A DNA stretch of 44,704 nt, from the NCBI GenBank assembly GCA_029239235.1, contig JAQZBD010000021.1, positions 1 to 44,704 of the forward strand, read 5' to 3'. Under the pieces are notes generated by a model. It ran no database searches and was not told the origin of the DNA. It saw only the letters and a list, made by a program, of their open reading frames with translations. This DNA comes from Herbinix sp. (GTDB lineage: Bacteria > Bacillota > Clostridia > Lachnospirales > Lachnospiraceae). The number at the start of each line of letters is the position of its first letter. The first letter of the stretch is position 1. Shown here in pieces: positions 15,293 through 22,971 of the stretch. A program made the translations under genes and the position numbers.

Positions 15293-18259
15293 TTACTTGT
15301 TATATTTATTATATTTTTCCGGAAACCTTCTTTCATCTCTCGTTCTCAGCAGAAGCAGCAGCGCTGTAAAAAGAGCAAGCACATAGGCCAGAAGTGTTAA
15401 TACCAACAAAACCACCTTCCAGGCCGGCATCGTATAATAGACCTGAGAACCTGGCATAACATTATTATATGCATTACTGTTCACTACAACATAGCTGATA
15501 TTATGGATGGCATTTCTTGCACACCACTTGGCTGTTGGCGTTGATAGATCAATTGGGACTGCTGTTATTCCCATCCAAAGATCGTTGCCGATCCGGTAGC
15601 CTATCTCCTTGCTCTTATAGGTTCCGCTTGTAAAATCCGTAAGCACCATGCCCCGGAAGCCCCATTCGCCGCGGAGCAGCTTGGTTAGCATTGCATAGCT
15701 GTTCGTTGGGGACTTCACACCTACATAATTCATGGAGGTCATGATAGCACGGCAGGCATTTACTTTAATTGTCCTGAGCTCTCCTGCTTCGGTATCATAA
15801 TAGGTTTCTGTTCCACTTGCACTTTTCACACAGATCTCGAAGGCTCTGAGGTAAAGCTGACGAAATACCTGCTCGTTGGCCCATACCGCAACGCTGGAGC
15901 GGTTTTCATCCGTCTCATTAAGGGCAAAATGCTTTAGGTAGGTCGTCAGCCCTCCCTGGGTAAAGGCTCCTGATACGACTGCACTCGCTATATAGCCCGT
16001 CAGTACCGGATCCTCGGAGTAGTACTCGAAGGTTCTTCCGCTGTAGGGGGTGCGGTGCAGATTAAGGCCAGGTGCATACCAGCCATTCACGTTATTGGTC
16101 AGGGCTTCACTGCCTACCATCGCTCCCATTCGTTCCACCAGCTCCCTGTTCCAGGTAGCAGACTGCACGCTTCCGCAGGGATAACTGCAGGTTATTACCT
16201 GGTTGGTTGTGATGCCATACTTTGCAGCAAGCTCTGCATTTCCTCCCCAGGTTGCTGTCAGACCAACCGTTCCGTCATGGTCTGAGGTCTCCACCTTCCC
16301 AATGGCTTCCACCGCCGCTGTCATGTACAGTCCCCTGGTAATCAGCTCCGATATGTCCTCTGAGGCATAATCCAGGTTGTCCAGCAATTCCTCCCACTTG
16401 GGATCATCATAAGTCAGCCCGCGCAGGGAGCTTAGCTGTATCCCGTTATCCGCTTTGCTTAACGGCTCCACATCCCGGTAAAGTAGACTGCCTTCCACTT
16501 CTCCTAGCTCGAAATCAGTCTTATAATTAAATTTATGGATATCTTGCAGCACCCGCATTGATGCAGCCTTTTCCTTCGGTGTCCCCGGGAAGGTTCCGGC
16601 AAAGTCACTTCTTGACATGGTCGTCATCCCATTCTCCGCCTGGTATTTATTCACATCCTCAAACAGGTTTTGAGCCGGCACCTGATCTGTGCTGCGCTTA
16701 CCTGCCGCTTTTCCGCTCTTTGCACTGTCAGCGTAAACCAATGTCTCCTTTACTGTAACCTGCTTTACTCCCCAAATATCATGAGAATCCTTGCTAAGAA
16801 AGATCTCATAGTCTCCTGCTTCCAGGACATAGGAGCCATTGCCCGAGTACAGCTTCCGGTAATCATAGGATGCCATGTCCTCTACTGAGAATTCAGCCGT
16901 AAAGACTTCACTTTCCCCTGCCTTCACCTTAACCTTGGTAAATTCCACAAGCTCCTTGACTGACTTCTCGATTCCGCCCTTCGTGTATGGTGCACCGTAA
17001 TAGATCTGTACGACCTCGCTCACGTCCCGGGAGGAGGCATTGGTTACAGTTCCCGTAACAATGATTCGTCCGTTCTTTTCTTTGACGCTGTTCAGAGTCT
17101 GGGTAATCATGGCATCCTCATAGTTGAGTCCAAAGCCGAAGGGGTACACCACTGCGTCCTCATAGTCCTTTGTTTCACCAAATACGGAGAAGCTGTTGTC
17201 CTCGGCATATCTGGTTTCATAGTACCGGTAACCTACATAGATCCCTTCCTCATACTCCAGGTAGCAGTTTGGTCCGTCCTCTGCTACATTAGTATAGTGG
17301 GTCGTGGTATGATTCACATAGGTGGGATCGGATTTAAAATCTGCATACCAGAGAGCAGAAGTTTTTCCGGATGGGTTTATCTCCCCGTCCAAGATCCTTG
17401 CCATTGCCTCAAAGCCCGTGCTTCCGGGAAGTCCGATCCACAGGATAGCATCGATTTCATCATCCTTTTGCAATGTAACGATCTCCATCGGTGTCGCGCA
17501 GCTGAGGATGACGATTACCTTACTGCAGTTTTCTTTTGCAAATGCAATTGTCCTCTTCTCATTCACCGTAAGCTCCAGCTGAGTTTCGGTTCCATCGGAA
17601 TAAGGAATCGTACTGTTATAGTCGTAGCCCTCCATGCTGGGTCTGGCGATGAAAACAATACCAGCGGTATCAACACAGCTCGCCTCACTCCCCTGATAAA
17701 TATCCGCATTATATTCCGAAAGACCAGTACCTTCCTTGCTTTCATCACACACCATTGTTTCAGGTGTGCCGGCCTTCAGTCTTTCCGTAACAGTGTCATT
17801 CACTTTGAAAACCTTCGTCAAAGCTTCTTCTGGAGAAATAATATAGTCTGCGGAGGTATCAACGTTAGCAGATCCCGTGCCTCCGTAAAAGGGCGAGACA
17901 TAACGATAACCGAAGGGAGTTACCTTTGAGTTTCGGGATAGGGGCAGCGCGTCATCCCTATTTTTTAACAGTACTGCACCCTCCTCCACTACCTCCTGTG
18001 CCACCAGCGAGGCTGCCAGCCTGGATTCCTCAGGAGTCTTATAGTTCGAACTATAAAACTGTGCCGTCTCGGCTGCTCCATCTACACTGGCAATTTGTCG
18101 CTTTCCCCTTCCAAAAACGGCATTAAAATAAGCTTCATATTCATTTGCTGCAATCGCTATAAATTGCATTGAAAGTACGAGAATTATAACCGGAGGGATT
18201 ACAAGAATTCTCAAATTGTGCCCGCTCATTTTCCTACGGTTCTTTCCATTCGCTTTCAT
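15293..18259 (-). CDS. Membrane-anchored GH3 beta-glucosidase-like protein with permuted domain order (copy 2)
   Basis: This 988-residue protein is closely similar to copy 1 along its whole length, including DNA-level similarity, so the two are a tandem duplication. It has the same layout: N-terminal membrane segment (LRILVIPPVIILVLSMQFIA), alpha/beta sandwich, fibronectin-III-like domain, TIM barrel, then a C-terminal membrane segment richer in leucine than that of copy 1 and a basic tail. The catalytic signature is LLRGEWGFRGMVLTDFTSG, with Asp near residue 875, and the KHFALNETDENRS motif is kept. The anchors have diverged much more than the catalytic parts. It starts 24 bases after the kinase gene, so it is co-transcribed with it. 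A start at the internal MSGHNL is also possible. Confidence 0.9.
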   Translation of the reverse strand: MKANGKNRRKMSGHNLRILVIPPVIILVLSMQFIAIAANEYEAYFNAVFGRGKRQIASVDGAAETAQFYSSNYKTPEESRLAASLVAQEVVEEGAVLLKNRDDALPLSRNSKVTPFGYRYVSPFYGGTGSANVDTSADYIISPEEALTKVFKVNDTVTERLKAGTPETMVCDESKEGTGLSEYNADIYQGSEASCVDTAGIVFIARPSMEGYDYNSTIPYSDGTETQLELTVNEKRTIAFAKENCSKVIVILSCATPMEIVTLQKDDEIDAILWIGLPGSTGFEAMARILDGEINPSGKTSALWYADFKSDPTYVNHTTTHYTNVAEDGPNCYLEYEEGIYVGYRYYETRYAEDNSFSVFGETKDYEDAVVYPFGFGLNYEDAMITQTLNSVKEKNGRIIVTGTVTNASSRDVSEVVQIYYGAPYTKGGIEKSVKELVEFTKVKVKAGESEVFTAEFSVEDMASYDYRKLYSGNGSYVLEAGDYEIFLSKDSHDIWGVKQVTVKETLVYADSAKSGKAAGKRSTDQVPAQNLFEDVNKYQAENGMTTMSRSDFAGTFPGTPKEKAASMRVLQDIHKFNYKTDFELGEVEGSLLYRDVEPLSKADNGIQLSSLRGLTYDDPKWEELLDNLDYASEDISELITRGLYMTAAVEAIGKVETSDHDGTVGLTATWGGNAELAAKYGITTNQVITCSYPCGSVQSATWNRELVERMGAMVGSEALTNNVNGWYAPGLNLHRTPYSGRTFEYYSEDPVLTGYIASAVVSGAFTQGGLTTYLKHFALNETDENRSSVAVWANEQVFRQLYLRAFEICVKSASGTETYYDTEAGELRTIKVNACRAIMTSMNYVGVKSPTNSYAMLTKLLRGEWGFRGMVLTDFTSGTYKSKEIGYRIGNDLWMGITAVPIDLSTPTAKWCARNAIHNISYVVVNSNAYNNVMPGSQVYYTMPAWKVVLLVLTLLAYVLALFTALLLLLRTRDERRFPEKYNKYNK

Positions 18260-18283
18260 AATAAATAAAATACCTTCCCTGCT

Positions 18284-19642
18284 TTAGCTTACATTGGTTT
18301 CAACCGAGGCTCTTCTTTCCTGGTGCGGAAAAAAAATATCAAGTGTAAATACATTTTCCTCTGTTGTAACAGAAAGATATCCCTCATATTTATCAACGAC
18401 CCGTTGGATACTTTTCATACCAAAGCCATGGTAATCCTTATTACCCTTCGTAGTCTGCGGCAGTCCGTTATCAAATTCAAGCTCAGCCTGGTAATAGTTA
18501 TACAGACTGATATCCACTCTATCCTGCTTTTGCTTAACTGTAAGATTAACAACCCTCATATCCTCCTCCAGCTGCATCACCGCCTCAATCGCATTATCCA
18601 CGGCATTGCCAAACAGAGTATAGATATCTATCTCATCCATGAACTCCAGACTTTTCCCATCTGCAATGCAAGATAATTCAATATGATTCGTATTGCACGA
18701 CAAGCTTTTTTCCGTCAGAATAATATCCAGAGTCTTATTTCCTGTCTGTACACTGGAATCATAAATAGAAATCACCTTTTCTATCTCCGTACAAGCCTGC
18801 TGGCTTATATCGGCATTTTCTCCGATCTCACGGATCAGATGCTTCAAATCATGACACTTCAAATTAATTAAATCTATGTTTTCCCTTTTCATCTCTAGCT
18901 GCTTTTTTCCCTGGTTCCACATCAGGTATACCACCCCAAGTTCATCCTTAAGCTGCTTTTGCATCAGCAGTCCGAATTGAATCGACAAGGTAAGACCGCA
19001 GCACAAAAGATTATAGATATGCCCTGCTAATACATAGAATTTGTCATAGGAGCCCTGCGCATAATAAATAATTGCTGCGTTAATAAAGATATCAACTACA
19101 AGGATCAGGAACACCAAAACCAAAAGGATACCTGTTCGAATATGCAGATCTTCATTCTTTTTTATGCGATTTGCAAAAAATAAAAACATCAGCCAATATA
19201 CGAGGGCATAACTATCCACATACACCACCGCTGCAAAAGGTGATATCCCCCACCCCTCTGAACTAATAGTCGCACTGTACATCCCAAGGGTCAGCCCATG
19301 ATCCAATCCCGTAAGTATCAGCGCCAAAAGACTGACTCCATAAGCAATATGCTGTACCGTATAAGCCGCAATGGAGCAAAAGATGATATTCCTCCAGGAT
19401 TCATTAAAGCAGCTCTTCATTACAGCCGTTACAAATACGAATATCATCAGGAACATAAAGGAGGCATAGACCGCATTGTAAAACAGTATGGGAAAAATCC
19501 ATACAAATCCATAGCAAAGCAAATTTCCCGCTATAAAGCGCGGCCAGAAATTCGGTTTCTTCTTCAGCCTCATTAAAAACAGCCATTCCGATATAAGAAG
19601 CTCTGTCAGAAATAAAAATTTATATGCAAATAAAGGTGCCAT
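18284..19642 (-). CDS. AgrC-like (HPK10) sensor histidine kinase, GHKL family
   Basis: The protein has 452 residues from ATG 19642, which follows GGAGG with eight bases between and lies 1 base after the response regulator stop. The N-terminal half has about six or seven membrane segments, as in AgrC-type peptide-sensing kinases. A cytoplasmic helix then carries the H-box LKCHDLKHLIREIGENAD. The GHKL ATPase domain follows with N-box FGNAVDNAIEAVMQ and G-box HGFGMKSIQRVVDKYEG. This class pairs with LytTR regulators and often senses small peptides, but no agrB/agrD-like peptide genes are visible nearby, so the signal is unknown. Location directly before the GH3 genes suggests it controls them. 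Confidence 0.9.
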   Translation of the reverse strand: MAPLFAYKFLFLTELLISEWLFLMRLKKKPNFWPRFIAGNLLCYGFVWIFPILFYNAVYASFMFLMIFVFVTAVMKSCFNESWRNIIFCSIAAYTVQHIAYGVSLLALILTGLDHGLTLGMYSATISSEGWGISPFAAVVYVDSYALVYWLMFLFFANRIKKNEDLHIRTGILLVLVFLILVVDIFINAAIIYYAQGSYDKFYVLAGHIYNLLCCGLTLSIQFGLLMQKQLKDELGVVYLMWNQGKKQLEMKRENIDLINLKCHDLKHLIREIGENADISQQACTEIEKVISIYDSSVQTGNKTLDIILTEKSLSCNTNHIELSCIADGKSLEFMDEIDIYTLFGNAVDNAIEAVMQLEEDMRVVNLTVKQKQDRVDISLYNYYQAELEFDNGLPQTTKGNKDYHGFGMKSIQRVVDKYEGYLSVTTEENVFTLDIFFPHQERRASVETNVS

Positions 19643-19643
19643 T

Positions 19644-20351
19644 TTAAATACCTCCACCCACATATTTATTCAATGCACCGAGAAAGGTCTTCTTTTTGGG
19701 ATGAGAAATCTGCAACTCGTTTCCTCCCACGACTGCAATCCAACCGCTGACCTTTGATACAAATTTCAGATTAACAAGATAACAGCTGTTACAGCGTACA
19801 AAGTGCTTGTCAAACAGCTGCTCCTCTACTTTTTTCAAAGTTCCGTAGCCTTCGTAATCGCCGCTTTTCGTATGGTAAATCAACCGATGATTAGAAACCT
19901 CTATGTACTTTAAACTTGCCGTATCAATGAAGATAACCCCGTCCTGTGTTCGGATCAGAATTTCCCTCTCTTTGTTATTCTCAAGCCTGGAGATTGCCTT
20001 CTGTAGCTTCAGTGCTACATTAGGATAGGCCACAGGCTTTACAATAAAGCTCATGGCATCCACCTCATAGCCCTTTACAGCAAACTGGGACATGTTGGTC
20101 ACAAAAATAAGAATGACCGTTTGATCTATCTCCCTAAGCCTTGCCGCTGCTTCCATTCCGTCCATATGCGGCATTCCTATATCCATAAATACGATATCAT
20201 ACTTCGTCTTATAATTATCTAAGAATATAATTGCATTCTTAAACACCTCAATTGAAAATGTTACATTTTTCTCTTCTGCGTACCTCGTTAAGTATTTTTG
20301 CAGTAAATCCGCTGAAATCTTCTCATCCTCAACAATTGCAACACTAAACAT
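19644..20351 (-). CDS. LytTR-family response regulator
   Basis: The protein has 235 residues from ATG 20351 (MFSVAIVEDEKISADLL), which follows GGAGGG with good spacing; the track start at 20411 is upstream of that site. The N-terminal receiver domain has VEDEK for the acidic pocket and the phospho-acceptor Asp in YDIVFMDIGMPHMDGMEAA, with Lys in FIVKPVAY. The C-terminal part is a LytTR DNA-binding domain (DGVIFIDTASLKYIEVSNHR, then KKVEEQLFDKHFVRCNSCYL and SHPKKKTFLGALNKYV). It should be phosphorylated by the kinase downstream, bind DNA and regulate its own operon or other targets. I saw no convincing pair of LytTR-type direct repeats upstream. Confidence 0.93.
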   Translation of the reverse strand: MFSVAIVEDEKISADLLQKYLTRYAEEKNVTFSIEVFKNAIIFLDNYKTKYDIVFMDIGMPHMDGMEAAARLREIDQTVILIFVTNMSQFAVKGYEVDAMSFIVKPVAYPNVALKLQKAISRLENNKEREILIRTQDGVIFIDTASLKYIEVSNHRLIYHTKSGDYEGYGTLKKVEEQLFDKHFVRCNSCYLVNLKFVSKVSGWIAVVGGNELQISHPKKKTFLGALNKYVGGGI

Positions 20352-20674
20352 ACATATTCCCTCCATATGTACCGCTGACAATATCTTTTTCTCCTCCGGT
20401 AACCAGACCAAAAACCGACTCGGACTATAAATATTAGCTGACCGTGTTTTAGGTAGGAAAATGTTAACTCCGATATCTCGTTTGAATCAATATTGGATAA
20501 AAAACAGATAAAAAACACAGACGTCCGTTCATTCTTCTCCATTTTTAATATAAAGCCCCGTTGGAATAAAGAAACTTTTCTGCTGTGTTTATTATACTAG
20601 CCGATATAATGAAATACTTCTGATTTTAAGAATACAACATATTTTCCCTTGTCTCGCACCACTAAATATGCCTT

Positions 20675-20703
20675 ATTATACATGATTGTGTCATATCTCG
20701 CAA
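20675..20703 (-). promoter_or_regulatory. Candidate promoter upstream of the LytTR/GH3 operon
   Basis: Minus-strand TTGCGA, a 17-base spacer and TATAAT lie about 320 bases before the response regulator start. If used, it gives a long leader. The 480-base stretch 20352-20831 otherwise holds only the SASP terminator and AT-rich sequence; no agrD-like peptide gene was found. The 66-codon ORF at 20597-20797 overlaps the terminator and I do not accept it. Confidence 0.45.
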
Positions 20704-20773
20704 CCTTTAAAGCATAATGCTTGTTTTCAGTACAAAATCCAGGAGATTTTAGTTTAATATACCTATAACTAAC

Positions 20774-20810
20774 CAAAAAAATACGGTTGTCAATCACTTG
20801 ACAACCGTAT
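20774..20810 (-). terminator. Terminator of the SASP gene
   Basis: Perfect 13-base arms ATACGGTTGTCAA/TTGACAACCGTAT with a four-base loop are followed on the minus strand by a run of seven T. This is a very strong intrinsic terminator about 20 bases after the SASP stop codon. Confidence 0.9.
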
Positions 20811-20831
20811 CATTAATCTTACCTTACTTTA

Positions 20832-21032
20832 TTATTTGCCTGCCATTCTGTTTTCATAATCTGCGATCATTTTCTTAACCATATAACCGCCTACAGAACC
20901 ATTCTGTTTCGAAGTTAAATCACCATTATAACCTTGTTTTAAAGGTACACCAATTTCATTGGCAACTTCATACTTAAAACGATTTAATGCTTCCTTTGCT
21001 TCTGGAACTTCTGCTCTGTTTCTACTTGACAT
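20832..21032 (-). CDS. Small acid-soluble spore protein, alpha/beta type
   Basis: The protein has 66 residues, the normal length of alpha/beta-type SASP, which coat and protect DNA in the dormant spore. The family patterns are present: ALNRFKYEVANEIGVPL with the GPR protease cleavage region (YEVANE, usually YEIA), YNGDLTSKQNGSVGG and MVKKMIADYENRM. A ribosome binding site GGAGGAG precedes the ATG. It is a single-gene unit ending at the terminator just downstream. SASP genes are expressed in the forespore under sigma-G; I could not pick out a convincing sigma-G promoter. Its presence shows that the organism can sporulate. In relatives a SASP gene is often found close to recG and rsmD. Confidence 0.96.
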   Translation of the reverse strand: MSSRNRAEVPEAKEALNRFKYEVANEIGVPLKQGYNGDLTSKQNGSVGGYMVKKMIADYENRMAGK

Positions 21033-21230
21033 ATAAACTCCTCCATTTCATATTTTGATTTAACACTCAAAATAATTTGTGTTGTTGTTTACTACTTAGT
21101 GAAATATACATTCAAGATATTTCATTAAGTTGTTACAGTCATAGTATGTGCAGATTGAATTGAACTATGCTAGAATTTATTTCTTTTTTAAATGTAAATT
21201 TTAGCAATTACTTTTTAATAAAATTAAACA

Positions 21231-22598
21231 TCAGTCAGCAGTTCTTTGCTCCAGCGAAATATAACCCTTTCTCTTGGCAACACTTTCATAAGCCGGTCTG
21301 ATTATCTTTCCTGCATTATTTAATTCTTCTAAGCGATGAGCGCTCCAACCCGAAATTCTTGCAATTGCAAAAATTGGAGTATACAACTCCTTTGGAAGAT
21401 CCAGCATATGATATACGAAACCGCTATAGAAGTCCACATTTGCACTAACACCTTTGTACATCTTTCTTTCTCTTCCTATGATTTCAGGTGCAAGCCGTTC
21501 TACCATTTCATATAAACCGAATTCCTTCATCAATCCTTTTTCTTCGGACAGACTTTTTACATATTTTTTCAATGCATTGGCTCTAGGATCAGAGATGGAG
21601 TAAACTGCATGTCCCATACCATAGATTAATCCCATTTTGTCAAAGGCTTTTTTATTTAGGATATCAGAAAGGTAAGCACTAATTTCTTCTTCATCTTCCC
21701 AATTCTTAATCTTTTCCTTCATGTCATCAAACATCTGCATAACCTTGATATTGGCACCGCCATGTTTGGGACCTTTCAAAGAACCTAGAGAAGCGGCAAC
21801 AGATGAATATGTATCTGTACCAGAAGAAGTTACTACGTGGGTAGTAAAGGAACTATTATTACCACCACCATGTTCGGCATGAAGCACAAGTGCTACATCC
21901 AGGATTTTTGCTTCCAGTTCCGTATATTTCTTATTAGGACGAAGCATATATAATAAATTCTCTGCTGTCGATAACCCTTCCTTGGGTGGATGGATTACTA
22001 AGCTCTTGTTATGATGATAATGACCATACGCCTGATAACCATATACAGATAATAATGGAAATAATGCAATTAACTGAAGACTTTGTCTTAAAACATTCTC
22101 CATAGACGTATTATCTGCCATATCATCGTAGGAATAAAGCGTTAATACACTTCTTGATAAGGTATTCATCATATCCTTACTTGGCGCCTTCATTATAATG
22201 TCTCTTACAAAGCTAGGAGGCAGTTCTCGTTTTTCCTCTAATAATCGGATAAATTTATCTAATTGTTCCTCTGTTGGAAGATTACCAAATAACAAGAGAT
22301 AAGTAGCCTCTTCAAAGCCAAATCTCTTTTCTTTCATATACCCGCCAATGAATTCTTCAACGTCAACACCGCGGTAATACAACTTTCCTTCGCAAGGCAA
22401 CTCTACTCCCTCAACCTGCTTGTGAGATACGATTTCACAGATTTCAGTTAGACCCGTTAACACACCTCTTCCATTTAGGTCTCTTAAACCACGTTTTACA
22501 TCATAAACCGTATATAGCTCAGGGTCTATCATTGTATTCTTCTTGCATAATTCAGTTAGTTCCATAATTTCTGGTGTAATTTCGGAATACTTATTCAT
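21231..22598 (-). CDS. gltA: Citrate synthase (citrate/2-methylcitrate synthase family)
   Basis: The protein has 455 residues; it condenses acetyl-CoA with oxaloacetate to citrate in the cytoplasm. The catalytic residues are visible: His in VLHAEHGGGNNSSF, His in GLIYGMGHAVYSISDPRA, and Asp in SANVDFYSGFVY. GSLKGPKHGGAN is also typical. The N-terminal extension of about 40 residues before the conserved YRGVDVEEFIGGY makes it longer than the short bacterial forms, as in several clostridial enzymes. No aconitase or isocitrate dehydrogenase gene is adjacent. In a fermenter its likely job is glutamate synthesis through the oxidative half of the citrate cycle. The start follows GAAAGGAGATAAC. It has its own promoter about 100 bases upstream. 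Confidence 0.93.
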   Translation of the reverse strand: MNKYSEITPEIMELTELCKKNTMIDPELYTVYDVKRGLRDLNGRGVLTGLTEICEIVSHKQVEGVELPCEGKLYYRGVDVEEFIGGYMKEKRFGFEEATYLLLFGNLPTEEQLDKFIRLLEEKRELPPSFVRDIIMKAPSKDMMNTLSRSVLTLYSYDDMADNTSMENVLRQSLQLIALFPLLSVYGYQAYGHYHHNKSLVIHPPKEGLSTAENLLYMLRPNKKYTELEAKILDVALVLHAEHGGGNNSSFTTHVVTSSGTDTYSSVAASLGSLKGPKHGGANIKVMQMFDDMKEKIKNWEDEEEISAYLSDILNKKAFDKMGLIYGMGHAVYSISDPRANALKKYVKSLSEEKGLMKEFGLYEMVERLAPEIIGRERKMYKGVSANVDFYSGFVYHMLDLPKELYTPIFAIARISGWSAHRLEELNNAGKIIRPAYESVAKRKGYISLEQRTAD

Positions 22599-22633
22599 GT
22601 TATCTCCTTTCTATTGTCCAAGCTCTTTTGGAT

Positions 22634-22641
22634 CAACGTTG
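22634..22641. promoter_or_regulatory. Palindrome in the citrate synthase leader
   Basis: CAACGTTG is the core of a roughly 20-base dyad (about 22628-22647) whose outer parts pair with G-T mismatches. It lies between the promoter and the start codon, where a repressor could act. It is a candidate operator only. Confidence 0.3.
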
Positions 22642-22695
22642 GTTCAATAGTTGCCTTATTATTCCCATTATATTACTATAAGTAATGTTGTTTTA

Positions 22696-22723
22696 ATTAT
22701 AGCATAGATATGTTTGTATGCAA
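22696..22723 (-). promoter_or_regulatory. Promoter of citrate synthase
   Basis: Minus-strand TTGCAT, a 16-base spacer and TATAAT, with an extended -10 (TGC before TATAAT), lie about 100 bases upstream of the start codon. The 373-base gap 22599-22971 also holds two dyads (22634-22641 and 22822-22838) and the terminator at 22909. Confidence 0.65.
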
Positions 22724-22821
22724 TCCCCAAAATAATTCCTTATAAAAATATAATTTTATTTATAATTATTTAACTTATGATATCCAGATGTCTTACTTTT
22801 TATCATTACACCTGTACAGAA

Positions 22822-22838
22822 GGCGCTGACTCAGCACC
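22822..22838. promoter_or_regulatory. Near-perfect 17-base palindrome upstream of the citrate synthase promoter
   Basis: GGCGCTGACTCAGCACC is symmetric apart from one G-T position. It stands out as GC-rich inside an AT-rich gap, about 100 bases upstream of the citrate synthase -35. It could be an activator or repressor site for citrate synthase; no regulator gene is adjacent. Confidence 0.35.
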
Positions 22839-22908
22839 ATGTATCCCAATTATAAAAACAGGCCTTTGTTTCAAAATATAAGTTAAGGAAAGTTATGTTT
22901 ATTTGAAT

Positions 22909-22934
22909 AAAAGGCGCAGAATTCCGCGCCTTTT
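22909..22934 (-). terminator. Terminator of the L,D-transpeptidase gene
   Basis: Nine-base arms AAAAGGCGC/GCGCCTTTT with an eight-base loop lie about 40 bases after the stop codon. The T-run is mostly within the stem, so the hairpin could act in both directions. Confidence 0.7.
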
Positions 22935-22971
22935 ATCTCAGTTACAAAAATATAATTTATGTTCCTGTTAT

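Noticed and set aside
17297-17929. 210-codon plus-strand ORF and other long ORFs antisense to the GH3 genes
   Set aside because: They mirror the coding frame of the GH3 genes, have no ribosome binding site or recognisable domain, and recur at equivalent places in both copies because the copies are duplicates.
20597-20797. 66-codon minus-strand ORF before the LytTR operon, considered as a signal peptide precursor
   Set aside because: It begins inside the SASP terminator stem, lacks a ribosome binding site and contains a candidate promoter; its composition is unlike AgrD.
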